Positions 40,049 to 52,340 of a DNA stretch of 64,000 nt are shown piece by piece. The stretch comes from Psychrobacter immobilis. Its GTDB lineage: Bacteria; Pseudomonadota; Gammaproteobacteria; Pseudomonadales; Moraxellaceae. The stretch is taken from contig NZ_CAJGZM010000003.1 in assembly GCF_904846175.1 (NCBI RefSeq), positions 372,001 through 436,000 on the forward strand. Direction: 5' to 3'. The first letter of the stretch is position 1. Each line of letters begins with the position of its first letter. The notes below the pieces were generated by a model that saw nothing but the letters and a program-made list of their open reading frames with translations, was not told the origin of the DNA and searched no databases. The position numbers and the translations under genes are program-made.

Positions 40049-40420
40049 AATATTATCCTTATAGTTTGAGTGTTCATTTAATAGATTGTTTATTTTTATA
40101 GACTTAGTATTTGCCCTACTCAGATGAGTATAAAAGCATTAAGTTAAATATAGAAGACTAAGAGTGTAGCAAGTCATATCATTCATTGCCATGCTCGTTA
40201 TCTATCTTCTATATTTTTTATCTCTTCTACACGTTGTCTATTGATGCTTATTATAATAGCAAAGAAACCATGATAAGTTAAATTCAATTAATCGAAGTAT
40301 CTAATTGATTTACCTAAACCACGGCGTCTTTATTATTTAGTTTTGGCTATTCAATCTATATTATACAATTCAAGCTATCCTACAAGGCTAACAAGTCATG
40401 CTAACAACCTAGCAGGCGAT
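40049..40420. other. Region upstream of dps
   Basis: No gene is seen in these 372 AT-rich bp. It lies between dps and the end of the YcxB-like gene, both leftward, and should hold the dps promoter. Confidence 0.5.
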
Positions 40421-41086
40421 TTATATTTTTGCAGGCGGTTGCAGATTCTCAGGGTTTAAGCCTTTAGCAGGAATCACTTCTAGTAAATGCTGACGTACCG
40501 TATCGATTGGAAATTTCTGCGCTTGTAAGCGTTTCGGAACGATTTGGCTGCCTTGCTGACCTTTCATCTCAAACATCATAAAGATATAATCATCAGTCTC
40601 ATCCCAGCTTTTAATGGCACTCCAAGGAATGACTGCTTGCTGAGTGCTACCGGGACGCATTTGCATGCCGCGCATCTGATTGCTATTAAACATATCAGGC
40701 TGATTGACCGGCATTGCCATCACTAGACCGTGCTTTTGCACCCCCAATTTCATCTGGCGCATCTCATCAGGCATTTCTTGGTCAGCGACTTGTTTTTCAA
40801 ACTCTCTTTTGACATACCATTTAAATCCAAGGGTACGAACCAATAAATAAATAACCACAGACGCTAGCATAAGCCAAAAAATAATGGTCGAGTAACCGGT
40901 CAAAAAAACCAGACCAGCAAGGGCTAAAATGACAGCCACTGCCATAATAATCCACTCTTTCATTTTAATGCTGGACAGGCCAAAAGAGGGGCTGGCACTG
41001 GCAAATAGCTCATACTGTGCTTGGTGAAATTCAGCCTCAGTTAAGTTTAAGGCGACAGGTTGTAGCGTGTAGGGGTACAGGGCCAT
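40421..41086 (-). CDS. YcxB-like membrane protein
   Basis: The 221-residue protein has two adjacent membrane helices (about residues 46-88, WIIMAVAVILALAGLVFLTG and IIFWLMLASVVIYLLVRTL). A cytoplasmic C-terminal domain follows with VIPWSAIKSWDETDDYIFMMF and a closing IPKR-like VPKRLQAQKFP, which matches the YcxB-like C-terminal domain. Function of the family is unknown. GAGAA lies about 7 bases before the ATG. It stands alone and leftward, upstream of dps. Confidence 0.8.
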   Translation of the reverse strand: MALYPYTLQPVALNLTEAEFHQAQYELFASASPSFGLSSIKMKEWIIMAVAVILALAGLVFLTGYSTIIFWLMLASVVIYLLVRTLGFKWYVKREFEKQVADQEMPDEMRQMKLGVQKHGLVMAMPVNQPDMFNSNQMRGMQMRPGSTQQAVIPWSAIKSWDETDDYIFMMFEMKGQQGSQIVPKRLQAQKFPIDTVRQHLLEVIPAKGLNPENLQPPAKI

Positions 41087-42885
<1,799 letters not shown>

Positions 42886-43204
42886 TAAGTCAGTTATCTA
42901 TCATAATTTTCAACAATAAGCGGCGAGTTAACATAAGTACTCGCAGTTTATAATTAGCAATCTAACATTGTTTGTCGTTTAACAAAACTGATAGGAGTGA
43001 TTGCTAAATGCAAACGCTTCTGTCAGCGCATTTTTAGTTTGGCTTATGGCAAATATGTTAAAATTGTCATTTAATATTGTCATTTAATTAAACCCCTAAT
43101 TCTTAAGAGCGTTTATCGCACTATTATTCTATTGTTTCATGTCTATTGCTCCATCGATTTTTTGCTTGTCATCCATACTTCTCATTTGAATATTAGGACA
43201 CTCT
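42886..43204. other. Region between serS and tkt
   Basis: No gene is seen in these 319 bp. A weak 6-bp hairpin (GCGAGT...ACTCGC, about 42923-42944) may be the serS terminator. The tkt ribosome site AGGA is at about 43196-43199. Confidence 0.5.
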
Positions 43205-45202
43205 ATGCCAGCTCCAATTAGCGAACGTAAATTAGCCAATGCCATCCGCGTGTTGTCGTTTGATGCGGTTCAAAAAGCCAACTCTGGACATCCAGGCGCG
43301 CCGATGGGCATGGCTGATATTGCTGAAGTTTTGTGGCGTAAGTTTTTAAAGCACAACCCAGCTGATCCACAATGGCATAACCGTGACCGCTTTGTGTTAT
43401 CAAACGGTCATGGCTCAATGCTCATTTATTCATTGCTGCATTTAACGGGTTATGATGTCAGCGTTGATGACCTAAAAGGTTTTCGTCAATTACATTCAAA
43501 AACCCCAGGTCATCCTGAGCTTGGCTATACCCCAGGTATTGAGACAACGACTGGTCCATTAGGTCAAGGTATTGCTAACGCCGTTGGTTTTGCTATTGCA
43601 GAGAAGACGCTTGCCGCGCAGTTTAACCGTTATGGTCATAACATCGTCGACCACCATACGTATGCATTCCTAGGCGATGGCTGCTTGATGGAAGGTATCA
43701 GCCATGAAGTCTGCTCCTTGGCTGGCACGTTAGGTCTTGGCAAGCTGGTATTCTTTTATGATGACAATGGCATCTCAATCGATGGTAATGTCGAAGGCTG
43801 GTTTACTGACGACACGCAAGCGCGTTTTGAAGCCTATGGTTGGCAGGTGATTAAAGTTGACGGTCATGATACCGATGAGATTACGCAAGCCACTGAGCAA
43901 GCGATCAAAGAAACCACTAAGCCAAGCTTAATTATTTGTAAAACTACGATCGGTGCGGGCAGCCCAAACAAGCAAGGCTTAGCGGCTAGCCATGGTGCAC
44001 CATTAGGTAATGATGAAATTGTCTTAACCCGCGATGCGCTATCTTGGAAGCATGCACCATTTGAATTAGATAATGAAATCTACGAAGCGTGGGATGCTAA
44101 AGCGAAAGGCGATGTACAACAAAAGAACTGGGATGCCGACTTTGAAGCGTATAAAAAGGCTTATCCAGAATTGGCAGCCGAATTACTACGTCGTTTAAAT
44201 GGCGAATTGCCTGCGAATTTTGACAAGCAAGCACAAGCCTATATTCAGCAAACGCAAGAGCAGGGCGGTGATGTTGCCAGTCGTAAAGCCAGTCAAAATG
44301 CCATTAATACTTTGCAGCCATTATTGCCAGAGCTGTTAGGCGGTTCAGCAGATTTGGCTGGCTCGAACCTTACGCTATTTAAAGGCGCGAAAGGCATTGA
44401 GAAAGATGCTGACGGCAACTATATCTATTATGGCGTGCGTGAGTTTGGTATGACGGCTATTGCCAATGGTATCGCGCTTCATGGCGGCTTTATCCCTTAC
44501 GTGGCAACCTTCCTGATGTTTATGGAATACGCACGTAACGCTGTACGTATGGGCGCACTCATGAAGCAACGTGTCATTCATGTTTATACGCATGATTCTA
44601 TCGGTTTGGGTGAAGATGGTCCTACGCATCAGCCGGTCGAGCAATTGACCAGCCTCCGTACCACGCCAAACCTACGCACATGGCGTCCGTGTGATGCAAC
44701 TGAATCTGCTAGCGCTTGGGTTGAAGCGATTAAGTCTGAACACAATCCATCGGCGCTTATCTTTAGCCGTCAAAGCTTGCCACATCAAGCACGTGATGCT
44801 GAGCAAGTCGCTAACATCACTAAAGGCGGCTATGTCCTAGCCAAAGAGCAAGGCGAGCTACAAGCAATCATCATCGCCACGGGTTCAGAAGTTGGTTTAG
44901 CCATGGAAGCATATGCAACGTTGAGCGAAAATGGCGTTGGCGTCCGTGTGGTCTCTATGCCATGTGCAGAAATCTTTGTGGAGCAAGATGCTAGCTACCG
45001 TGAAGCTGTATTGCCAGCCAATATCCGTGCTCGCGTCGCTGTAGAAGCTGCGCATATAGATTACTGGTATAAGTTTGTCGGTCTTGATGGTAAAGTCATC
45101 GGTATGACCACTTATGGTGAATCCGCGCCTGCTGATGAGTTGTATAAAGAGTTTGGTATTACCACTGATGCAGTGGTTGATGCGGTAAATAGTTTGGTCT
45201 GA
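43205..45202 (+). CDS. tkt: Transketolase
   Basis: Transketolase moves two-carbon units between sugar phosphates in the pentose phosphate pathway, using thiamine diphosphate. [58 protein letters not shown], the cofactor motif [13 protein letters not shown]...DDNGISIDG, and the pyrimidine-domain part [13 protein letters not shown] and [19 protein letters not shown] are all present. With 665 residues it equals the E. coli enzyme. A terminator follows. The usual gamma-proteobacterial neighbours (epd/gap, pgk) are not adjacent; a GAPDH/Epd-like gene lies 15 kb away. Confidence 0.97.
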   Translation: MPAPISERKLANAIRVLSFDAVQKANSGHPGAPMGMADIAEVLWRKFLKHNPADPQWHNRDRFVLSNGHGSMLIYSLLHLTGYDVSVDDLKGFRQLHSKTPGHPELGYTPGIETTTGPLGQGIANAVGFAIAEKTLAAQFNRYGHNIVDHHTYAFLGDGCLMEGISHEVCSLAGTLGLGKLVFFYDDNGISIDGNVEGWFTDDTQARFEAYGWQVIKVDGHDTDEITQATEQAIKETTKPSLIICKTTIGAGSPNKQGLAASHGAPLGNDEIVLTRDALSWKHAPFELDNEIYEAWDAKAKGDVQQKNWDADFEAYKKAYPELAAELLRRLNGELPANFDKQAQAYIQQTQEQGGDVASRKASQNAINTLQPLLPELLGGSADLAGSNLTLFKGAKGIEKDADGNYIYYGVREFGMTAIANGIALHGGFIPYVATFLMFMEYARNAVRMGALMKQRVIHVYTHDSIGLGEDGPTHQPVEQLTSLRTTPNLRTWRPCDATESASAWVEAIKSEHNPSALIFSRQSLPHQARDAEQVANITKGGYVLAKEQGELQAIIIATGSEVGLAMEAYATLSENGVGVRVVSMPCAEIFVEQDASYREAVLPANIRARVAVEAAHIDYWYKFVGLDGKVIGMTTYGESAPADELYKEFGITTDAVVDAVNSLV

Positions 45203-45237
45203 TTAATCAAGGCTTAGGCTTAGTTTTTGAATTTATC

Positions 45238-45275
45238 AAAGAGCTGCTAGAGTCATCTGGCAGTTCTTTTTTATG
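45238..45275 (+). terminator. Terminator after tkt
   Basis: A 14-bp stem with G-T pairs (45238-45251 with 45256-45269) and a GTCA loop, then a T-tract. Confidence 0.8.
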
Positions 45276-45642
45276 GTTTGATTTTTAGTTTTCAATAATT
45301 ATAAACGAATTGTTAAGCTGTAACGTAAGGTGCGACCCGCGCCCCAATGCATAAATATGAAAAGAACAAAGAATGTATTTATTTCCGAAAATGACTCCGC
45401 GCTAAGCTAATGATGAATATGGTTTTAACTTCGAAATAATTGATATTAATTAATTCTCGATTTTAACCAAGCTTAATAGGATGTTCTATAGTGAGCCGTT
45501 ATTAGTGTTCTATCTGGTTTGCTAATTTAAAGCGAGCTTAAGGACGTGTACCTGTTTTGTACTGGGACGTTGATTAGACATGAAGATTCACTTACCATCA
45601 AGTATCTAAATATCTTATATAATATGATTCAGGAGAGTTATC
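45276..45642. other. Region upstream of the coiled-coil protein gene
   Basis: No gene is seen in these 367 bp. TATATAAT near 45615-45622 may be the -10 region for the downstream gene, whose ribosome site AGGAG is at 45631-45635. Confidence 0.45.
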
Positions 45643-45963
45643 ATGTCGAATAAATCGGTTAAAAAACAAGCGAAAGATGATATTACGTTAAGTAAAAAGG
45701 TTCAAAAAAAGCTAAGTAAGCTGAATCTGCAGCGTCAAAAAGAGCAAGATAAAGTAGACAAGGTGCGTCAAAAAGAGCTAGAAAAGTTAGATAAACAGCG
45801 TCAAAAAGAACAACACAAAGTTGATAAGAAGATTCAAGGAATGATAGACGATATCAACCAAAAAGCAATGAAAAAGCAAGAAAAAATAGATACCAAAATT
45901 CAGAAAAGAAGAAATAAAATAGACAAAGCTGGTATAGCAGAAGATCAAATATGGCAGTACTAA
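45643..45963 (+). CDS. Lys/Gln/Glu-rich coiled-coil protein, 106 aa
   Basis: Nearly the whole protein is one charged helix built from repeats such as RQKEQDKVDKVRQKELEKLD and RQKEQHKVDKKIQG, with a QEKIDTKIQKRRNKID repeat near the end. There is no signal peptide, cysteine or membrane part. A strong Shine-Dalgarno (AGGAG, 8 bases before ATG) supports translation. A hairpin terminator lies 120 bp after the stop. No family is recognised; it is probably an elongated, soluble, basic protein that may bind nucleic acid or another coiled coil. Confidence 0.75.
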   Translation: MSNKSVKKQAKDDITLSKKVQKKLSKLNLQRQKEQDKVDKVRQKELEKLDKQRQKEQHKVDKKIQGMIDDINQKAMKKQEKIDTKIQKRRNKIDKAGIAEDQIWQY

Positions 45964-46084
45964 AAACTTTAAAAAATATGGTTTTAATATTTAATAGGTT
46001 TTCGATTTATTTTTCAGGTCATAATGATTCTAAATAATGGAGCGTTTCTGTAAAAGAGCGTATTAAAAATCTATTGTGTTATCT

Positions 46085-46118
46085 ACCCAACTTAGAAGAT
46101 TCTAAGTTGGGTTTTTTG
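46085..46118 (+). terminator. Terminator after the coiled-coil gene
   Basis: A 13-bp perfect stem (46085-46097 with 46100-46112) with a minimal loop precedes a T-run. Confidence 0.85.
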
Positions 46119-46126
46119 TCACTTAA

Positions 46127-46732
46127 TTAATTAGCAGCAATCAGCTTACCTGATATCTCAAGTGGGATGATATTACTAATAAGTTTTGGGAAGGCTGTCA
46201 CCCCGTAACTATAGCGATCGACCATACCTGTCGCGCGAAACTTTAACGTCGGTTGAGAGGTTGCAGGGTCAATTTCGACATCGGATAAAGTAACTCTCAC
46301 TGTTAACGGTTTGGTTTGCCCTAAAACCGTAAAATCACCGGTCACATTGGCTTCTTTAGGCGTAATCATCGTGACTTTTTTTGAGACAAACGTCATTGTC
46401 GGATATTGCTGCGTATTTAGCAGCTCTTTTCGGCGCAAAAAAGCATCGCGTAGACCACGCTCGGTGTCGATACTATTGGTATGCACGGTAAAATTGATGG
46501 TCGTGCTTGCAGGTTTTTTGACATCATAATTGATGGCGCCATTTACCTTACGGAACTTACCATCGGTGGTCGCCTTGCCTAAGTACTTGACCTCAAAATC
46601 CACATTGGTCTTTGGTACATCTAGCTTCCACTTTTGTGGCATCGTGTTCGCGGCCAGCCCCATTACTGGTAAGGAGAATAATAAAGAGGTGCTTAACGTG
46701 ATTTTAAGCCAAGAAGCGGCGCGTGTATTCAT
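46127..46732 (-). CDS. YceI-family periplasmic protein
   Basis: A signal peptide (to about Ala-28, LPVMGLAAN) is followed by the YceI lipocalin-like barrel. Typical stretches are KWKLDVPKTNVDFEVKYLG, GAINYD, NSIDTERGLRDAFLRRKELLNTQQYPTMTFVS, TGDFTVLGQTKPLTVRV and KFRATGMVDRYSYGV. The family binds isoprenoid-type ligands such as octaprenyl derivatives; members are stress- or pH-induced. The ligand here is unknown. The protein starts from the ATG at 46732, with GGA about 9 bases before. Confidence 0.92.
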   Translation of the reverse strand: MNTRAASWLKITLSTSLLFSLPVMGLAANTMPQKWKLDVPKTNVDFEVKYLGKATTDGKFRKVNGAINYDVKKPASTTINFTVHTNSIDTERGLRDAFLRRKELLNTQQYPTMTFVSKKVTMITPKEANVTGDFTVLGQTKPLTVRVTLSDVEIDPATSQPTLKFRATGMVDRYSYGVTAFPKLISNIIPLEISGKLIAAN

Positions 46733-46957
46733 ACGTATGATCCAAAGGGTAGTAATAAAGTCGTCAGTATTGAAAGTACTTTTAAAGTGGTTTTAAAGTA
46801 GTGCTGAGCTTTATAGCTTAAATAATAATGCGATAGAGTACTACAACTGTGCTGTTTCAATGTATTATTAAAGTTATGGGTTGTTATAAAAGTAAGCATT
46901 AGTAAGGGCTTATCGCTTAAAATAAATAATGTAATTCTCTATATAGTAGAAACAATC

Positions 46958-48004
46958 ATGTCGCTAATGTCCAGCTTTAAAGGTGTTTTAGGCGAAACCG
47001 TCATTAACATTGCCATGTGGTTAAAACTTGAAAAAGATGTTTATCATCGCCTGAATAATATCACTTTGCCATTGGTAAATGGTGGCAGTACCCAAATCGA
47101 CCATGTCATCGTTTCTATGTATGGCATCTTTGTCATCGAAACCAAAAACTATAAAGGCTGGATATTCGGTAATGAGAAGCAAATACAGTGGACGCAGGTC
47201 ATCATGGGTCGTAAGTATAAATTTCAAAACCCACTCAGGCAGAATTATCTGCATATCAAAACATTAGCAGATTTGTTAGAGCTAGATTTGAGTTATTTCC
47301 ATTCGATGATTGCGTTCATTGGTGAGTGCGAGCTTAAAACTCGAGATGAGTTACCAGAGCATGTATTGACGAGCGGCATGGCATCTTATGTTAAGAAAAA
47401 ACAACATGAGTTATTAACCCAAGATGAAGTGAAAGCTATCGTTGAGCAGATTGAAAGCAACAGATTTAGTAAATCTTTGAAAACCAATAGGCAGCATAAA
47501 GCCTATTTAAAAGACAAGCATAGCCCGTCAAATAAGCAAGCTAGTGATAAACCAAATGCTAAAGCAGTGACTAAACCAGCTAATCAGCCTGCGTCTGAGC
47601 CAATAGTACAAGAACCTCCTAAAAAAACCACCCTTCAAAGCAGAGAAGTGCCGCGATGGTCTGGTCAAACAGAAGTGGCGCAGGCTAACATAGCTATTAC
47701 GCCGTCTATCGATATTCAGTTTAGCAATGAACAACCTAATAATGAGCAGCTTAGCAATAAACCGCTTAATAATGACAAGGTTTTTATCACCCCGTTTAAG
47801 GTTGTAGAGTCTGAGCTAAAACTGAATGAAGCTCCGACAATTAAGCCAATAAACCAACCAACTATTTTAGCTCAAGCGCCAAATTGCCCTAAGTGCAATA
47901 GCGAGATGGTTAAACGCGTTGCCAAAAAAGGTGCTCGCCAAGGTCAGACCTTTTTTGGTTGTTGTCAATTTCCTAAGTGTCGAGGTGTGGTGAATATTGA
48001 TTAG
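46958..48004 (+). CDS. NERD-domain protein with C-terminal topoisomerase-type zinc finger
   Basis: Residues 10-130 are a nuclease-related domain with the PD-(D/E)xK pattern: Asp-48 in STQIDHVIVSMYGIFVIETKNYKGWIFG and Glu-61/Lys-63. A long Lys/Pro/Gln/Asn-rich linker (about 185-305) has short tandem units (FSNEQPNNEQLSNKPLNN). The end is a four-cysteine finger of the type IA topoisomerase kind (Cys-310 and Cys-313, then Cys-335/336 and Cys-341). The combination suggests a DNA-processing enzyme; activity is inferred from motifs only. Met-4 is an alternative start. The gene is convergent with dppF with only 12 bp between. Confidence 0.9.
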   Translation: MSLMSSFKGVLGETVINIAMWLKLEKDVYHRLNNITLPLVNGGSTQIDHVIVSMYGIFVIETKNYKGWIFGNEKQIQWTQVIMGRKYKFQNPLRQNYLHIKTLADLLELDLSYFHSMIAFIGECELKTRDELPEHVLTSGMASYVKKKQHELLTQDEVKAIVEQIESNRFSKSLKTNRQHKAYLKDKHSPSNKQASDKPNAKAVTKPANQPASEPIVQEPPKKTTLQSREVPRWSGQTEVAQANIAITPSIDIQFSNEQPNNEQLSNKPLNNDKVFITPFKVVESELKLNEAPTIKPINQPTILAQAPNCPKCNSEMVKRVAKKGARQGQTFFGCCQFPKCRGVVNID

Positions 48005-48016
48005 CCACTAGTCACC

Positions 48017-48988
48017 TTAACCATGTATTTCTTCTAAGCGTAAACAAGCCACCAAGCGACCATCCCATTCTCGAAGTTGTGGCTCTACTTCGCTGCATTG
48101 TGGTTTGGCATATGGGCAGCGTTTATGCAAGGCGCAGCCACTCGGTGGATTCAGCGGGCTTGGTAGCTCACCTTGTAGCGTTAAGTCGTTCTTATGGCCG
48201 TTCACAGTTGGTGCAGCCGCTAATAAAGCGATGGTATACGGATGTTTTGGTGCGTTATAAATCGCCTCTTTGGGTCCGTGTTCGACCGCTTGACCTAAGT
48301 ACATCACCATCACATCATCTGCCACATGGCGCACGACAGATAAGTTGTGCGAGATAAAGACGTAAGCAGTATGATATTCGTCCTGTAAATCCATAAATAG
48401 ATTCAATACTTGTGCTTGAATCGATACATCTAGCGCGGAGGTCGGCTCATCAGCGACGACAATCTTTGGATTCAGCATCATAGCGCGGGCAAGGGCAATA
48501 CGCTGGCGCTGACCCCCTGAAAACATGTGTGGATAACGGCCAGCATGCTCTGGACGCAGACCAACATTTCTCATCATCTCATTAATCTTGTCGCGCTTTT
48601 CTTCCTTTGATAGTTTGGTATGGATATCTAATGGTTCGGTCAATTGATAACCGACAGTATGGCGCGGGTTTAAGCTACCATAAGGGTTTTGAAAGACCAT
48701 TTGAATTTCGGTACGCAAGTCTTTTAGCGCTTTTCTGCTGTAGTCGGTCGTCCCTTCATCATTGATAAACAGCTGACCATCAGTAGGAGATTCGATGAGC
48801 GTTAGCTGGCGGGCAAGCGTTGATTTACCGCAGCCTGACTCACCAACGACTGCAAGCGTCTTTCCCGCTTCAAGCTCAAACGAGATACCGTTTAGGGCTT
48901 TAACATAAGCCTTAGGCTTGCCCAATCCTTGTGATACCGGGTAATGCTTGTGTAGGTTGTCTGCTTTTAAGACCACTTTATGACTCAT
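48017..48988 (-). CDS. dppF: Dipeptide ABC transporter ATP-binding protein DppF
   Basis: This is the second ATPase of a peptide importer. Walker A GESGCGKS (49-56), the signature [14 protein letters not shown], Walker B ([11 protein letters not shown]) and the H-loop ([10 protein letters not shown]) are intact. The C-terminal oligopeptide-transporter extension has [15 protein letters not shown]. The ATG at 48988 has GGAG about 8 bases before it and gives 323 residues, the family length. A longer reading to 49075 would overlap dppD far more and add unrelated residues. It overlaps dppD by 11 bases, so translation is probably coupled. It is the last gene of dppABCDF. Confidence 0.95.
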   Translation of the reverse strand: MSHKVVLKADNLHKHYPVSQGLGKPKAYVKALNGISFELEAGKTLAVVGESGCGKSTLARQLTLIESPTDGQLFINDEGTTDYSRKALKDLRTEIQMVFQNPYGSLNPRHTVGYQLTEPLDIHTKLSKEEKRDKINEMMRNVGLRPEHAGRYPHMFSGGQRQRIALARAMMLNPKIVVADEPTSALDVSIQAQVLNLFMDLQDEYHTAYVFISHNLSVVRHVADDVMVMYLGQAVEHGPKEAIYNAPKHPYTIALLAAAPTVNGHKNDLTLQGELPSPLNPPSGCALHKRCPYAKPQCSEVEPQLREWDGRLVACLRLEEIHG

Positions 48989-50066
48989 GCTGTGACTCCA
49001 AAGTAGCAGGGTGAGGGGTAGAGGTGCGAGAAGGTAGATTAGGCAATTCAGAGTGAATACAGCGCACTTTGCCATTGGGCGTATCTAAAATGGGCGGCGG
49101 TACTTCACATGCAGGCTCTTTATATGGACAACGCGGAGACAATAAGCAACCGCTTGGGCGATCATATTGGCTGGGCACCACACCCGGCAAGCTATTGAGT
49201 CTATCTTGACCGATAGCCAGCTCAGGGATGGCTTGTAGCAAAGCTTCGGTATAAGGGTGAGCAGGATGTTGAAAAATCTCTGGTACCGTACTGGTTTCAA
49301 CCACTTGTCCGGCATACATAACGGCGACATCGCGTGAGTTTTGCGCGACCAAACCCAAGTCATGGGTGATAAGCACCATTGCCATTTGTTTTTCGCGTTG
49401 TAAGCGCCCGAGCAAGTCCATGATTTGCGCTTGCACCGTGACGTCAAGCGCCGTGGTTGGCTCATCGGCGATAAGCAGTTTTGGCTCGCAAGCAATTGCC
49501 ATTGCAATCATGACCCGCTGACTCATACCACCCGATAATTGATGCGGATATACCTTAAGTCGGTTTTTGGCATCAGGCATCTCAACCAATTCTAGCAGCT
49601 CTAAGATACGCGCCTGTACTGCTGCACCACGTAAACCAAGATGTTTGCGCAGTACTTCACCTAACTGCATCTCAACGGTAAAGCTTGGATTTAGACAAGA
49701 CATCGCATTTTGAAAAATCATAGAAATGTCTTTGCCAATGATGCCGCGTTTCTCTTTGGCAGAGATACCCAGCATGTCTTTATTATCAAACATCACCCGC
49801 TTGGCACGCACTGTGGCAGAAGGTGGCAAGAGCCCCATGAGCGCCATCATGGTGACGGACTTACCTGAACCTGATTCACCGACGACAGCGATGACTTCGC
49901 CTTGGGTGATTTTCAATGACACATCATCTACCGCGCGAAAAGCACGCGCGCCTTGACCAAAGGTGACCGAAAGATTTTCAATATCTAACAACAGTGGTGC
50001 TTGTTTTATTAACGAGCCATTCATAGAGGTATTGGTAAGCGCTGTTTTATTTAAGGTATCAGTCAT
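48978..50066 (-). CDS. dppD: Dipeptide ABC transporter ATP-binding protein DppD
   Basis: The first ATPase of the importer has Walker A GESGSGKS, a Q-loop ([12 protein letters not shown]), the signature [14 protein letters not shown], Walker B ([12 protein letters not shown]) and H-loop ([10 protein letters not shown]). The C-terminal cysteine cluster ([15 protein letters not shown]) is typical of peptide-type ATPases. There are 362 residues, with a 25-residue polar N-terminal extension and a Ser/Thr/Pro-rich tail. AGGTGA serves as ribosome site within the end of dppC, one base after whose stop the ATG lies. Confidence 0.95.
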   Translation of the reverse strand: MTDTLNKTALTNTSMNGSLIKQAPLLLDIENLSVTFGQGARAFRAVDDVSLKITQGEVIAVVGESGSGKSVTMMALMGLLPPSATVRAKRVMFDNKDMLGISAKEKRGIIGKDISMIFQNAMSCLNPSFTVEMQLGEVLRKHLGLRGAAVQARILELLELVEMPDAKNRLKVYPHQLSGGMSQRVMIAMAIACEPKLLIADEPTTALDVTVQAQIMDLLGRLQREKQMAMVLITHDLGLVAQNSRDVAVMYAGQVVETSTVPEIFQHPAHPYTEALLQAIPELAIGQDRLNSLPGVVPSQYDRPSGCLLSPRCPYKEPACEVPPPILDTPNGKVRCIHSELPNLPSRTSTPHPATLESQHES

Positions 50067-50067
50067 C

Positions 50068-50982
50068 TTAGGTCACCTGCTTTAATTTGGGATCTAGCGC
50101 ATCGCGTAAGCCATCACCAGTCAGGTTAATCGACAAGGCAGCTAAGAAGATAGCGACACCCGGCCAAATAGCGAGCCAAACATTACTTTGAATATATTGG
50201 CGCGCTGTCCCTAGCATTGCGCCCCATTCGGCATCTGGTGGTTGTACGCCAAAGCCTAAGAAACCAATCGCCCCTGCCTCTAAAATAGCCGAAGAGAAAA
50301 TCATCGTTGCTTGGACGATGAGCGGTGCCATACAGTTGGGCAAAATGGTGATGAATAATAAGCGTAGCACGCCAGCACCCATGACTTGCGAGGCAACAAA
50401 GTACTCACGTTGTAGCTCTACCATGGCGGTAGCGCGTGTCAGACGAATAAAAGGCGGCGTACAAACCAAGGCAATGGTAATGATGGTATTGGTCATAGAC
50501 GGCCCTAAGATAGCCGCAATAATAATCGCCAATAGCAAGCTTGGATAAGACATCAAAATATCATTGACCAACATCACCGCTTTGCCCCAAACCTTTGGCC
50601 AAAATGCGGCGCTAAGCCCTAACGAGACGCCGACTAACATGGCAAGGGTCGTCGCGCTAAGACCGATAAATAGGGAATAACGCGCGCCATACATCACTCG
50701 AGATAAGGTATCTCGACCGGCATCATCAGTCCCAAGCCAAAACATCGTATCGCCGCCACTTAAAAATGCTGGTGGCAATTGCTCTTGACCGGTAAACAAT
50801 TCATAAGGGTCATGGGGTGCAAGGGCAGGCGCAAGTATGGCTATAATCACCATCAAGGCCAGTACTATAAAACCAAGCACCGCGCCTTTATTGCGGCAAA
50901 ATGTCGATAAAAATAGCTGCCAAGATGACGGCGGTGTGGCGGCCATCAGCTTAAGATCAGAGGGAAGAACAGAAGGCTTCAT
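50068..50982 (-). CDS. dppC: Dipeptide ABC transporter permease DppC
   Basis: This inner-membrane permease has the N-terminal cytoplasmic helix and membrane span of the OppC class ([22 protein letters not shown]), ahead of the six-helix core. The substrate-gate segment [19 protein letters not shown] and the ATPase-contact EAA loop ([24 protein letters not shown]) are intact. The start at 50982 is preferred over 50988 because AGGA lies 7 bases away. It forms the channel with DppB and overlaps nothing, but dppD begins one base after its stop. Confidence 0.94.
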   Translation of the reverse strand: MKPSVLPSDLKLMAATPPSSWQLFLSTFCRNKGAVLGFIVLALMVIIAILAPALAPHDPYELFTGQEQLPPAFLSGGDTMFWLGTDDAGRDTLSRVMYGARYSLFIGLSATTLAMLVGVSLGLSAAFWPKVWGKAVMLVNDILMSYPSLLLAIIIAAILGPSMTNTIITIALVCTPPFIRLTRATAMVELQREYFVASQVMGAGVLRLLFITILPNCMAPLIVQATMIFSSAILEAGAIGFLGFGVQPPDAEWGAMLGTARQYIQSNVWLAIWPGVAIFLAALSINLTGDGLRDALDPKLKQVT

Positions 50983-51133
50983 GAGCATTTCCTACAGTGA
51001 CTAGCGCTTTGCTAATATTTAAAGTTTTAGAGTTTTAGCCTTAATAGATATTAAGCATTTGCTAAAAGATTACTCAAAACCATGCAAACAACAATAGCCA
51101 CTATTTATAATATGAGTATTTATCAATGTTAAA

Positions 51134-52150
51134 TTAAGAAGTATGTCTGATACGCGGATTGATCAGACCATACAAAATATCAATAAATAAACTAACCAAA
51201 ATCAAGGCGGTGGCGACCAATAAGATACCGTTTTGCACAATAGGATAATCACGGGTAAAGAAGCCATCGAGTAGCCAATTACCAACACCCGGCCAACTAA
51301 AGATAGTCTCAGTGATAATAGCGCCAGCAAGCAAGGTTGCCATTTGTAAGCCAATCACCGTCACCACAGTTATCAAGGCATTGCGCATCACGTGTACCAA
51401 TATCACGCGGCGCGGCGATAAGCCTTTTGCTCGCGCGGTACGCACGTAGTCTTCATCTAATACTTCTAGCATCGCCGAGCGCGTCATCCGCGCAATCATC
51501 GCGAGTGGAATGGTCGATAAAGCAATAGACGGTAGGATAAAGTGTTTTACCACGTCCCAAAATGCGCCAGGTTCGCCTGATGTTAAAGAGCCAAGCAGCC
51601 ACGAACCATATAAAGGTTTGACATCCAAAAACTGCGCGACAGATATGACACCGGCGACGGGTAATAGACCTAGATAATGGGCAAATATACCGGTCAGGAT
51701 AGGTCCCAATAAATAGATGGGCATGGAGTAGCCAGCCAGCGCGCCTGACATCAAGGTGTAATCAATCCATGTACCACGGCGCAGCGCTGCAAAAATACCT
51801 AAGCTAACCCCAATGACACTGGCAATGACAATGGCACACAATGCTAGCTCTAAGGTTGGTACAAAATGGGCAAAGAAGTCTTGTAGTACCGGGGTACGGG
51901 TACGAAAGGACGCCCCAAAATCTCCGGTCAATATGCCGGTTAAGTAATCCCAATATTGGACAATAAGAGGTTTGTCTAATCCTAGCCTTTCTAAGGCACG
52001 AGCATGGAGCTCTGGATCGACCATACGCTCACCCATCATAATCTCGACGGCATCTCCAGGGACGAGCCGAATCAGGGTAAAAGTAGATAGCGTTAAGCCA
52101 AGATAGACAGGAATGAGAATGGCAATACGACGCAAAATATAAAGTAGCAT
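51134..52150 (-). CDS. dppB: Dipeptide ABC transporter permease DppB
   Basis: DppB is the first permease. The N-terminus MLLYILRRIAILIPVYLGLTLSTFTLIRLVPGD and LGLDKPLIVQYWDYLTGILTGDFG are diagnostic for the OppB/DppB class. The EAA loop is EDYVRTARAKGLSPRRVILVHVMRNALI. It ends with LAGAIITETIFSWPGVG and a last helix. There are 338 residues. 151 bp separate it from dppC and 190 bp from dppA; neither gap shows a strong terminator. Confidence 0.94.
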   Translation of the reverse strand: MLLYILRRIAILIPVYLGLTLSTFTLIRLVPGDAVEIMMGERMVDPELHARALERLGLDKPLIVQYWDYLTGILTGDFGASFRTRTPVLQDFFAHFVPTLELALCAIVIASVIGVSLGIFAALRRGTWIDYTLMSGALAGYSMPIYLLGPILTGIFAHYLGLLPVAGVISVAQFLDVKPLYGSWLLGSLTSGEPGAFWDVVKHFILPSIALSTIPLAMIARMTRSAMLEVLDEDYVRTARAKGLSPRRVILVHVMRNALITVVTVIGLQMATLLAGAIITETIFSWPGVGNWLLDGFFTRDYPIVQNGILLVATALILVSLFIDILYGLINPRIRHTS

Positions 52151-52340
52151 GGGCTGCTCAATAGTTGTGGTTCAATGGTTTTAAGTTAATGATTAGAATG
52201 TTGGCAGTGATGAGAGTATCGGTGACAGAATGCTTAACAAAGCGCTTAACTGATATAAATACGGCTGGAGCAGAGTATCTGACCCAGCCGAATAGCAATT
52301 AAACAATCGTGCATGTCGTACCGGACTTCATCAGTTAAGA

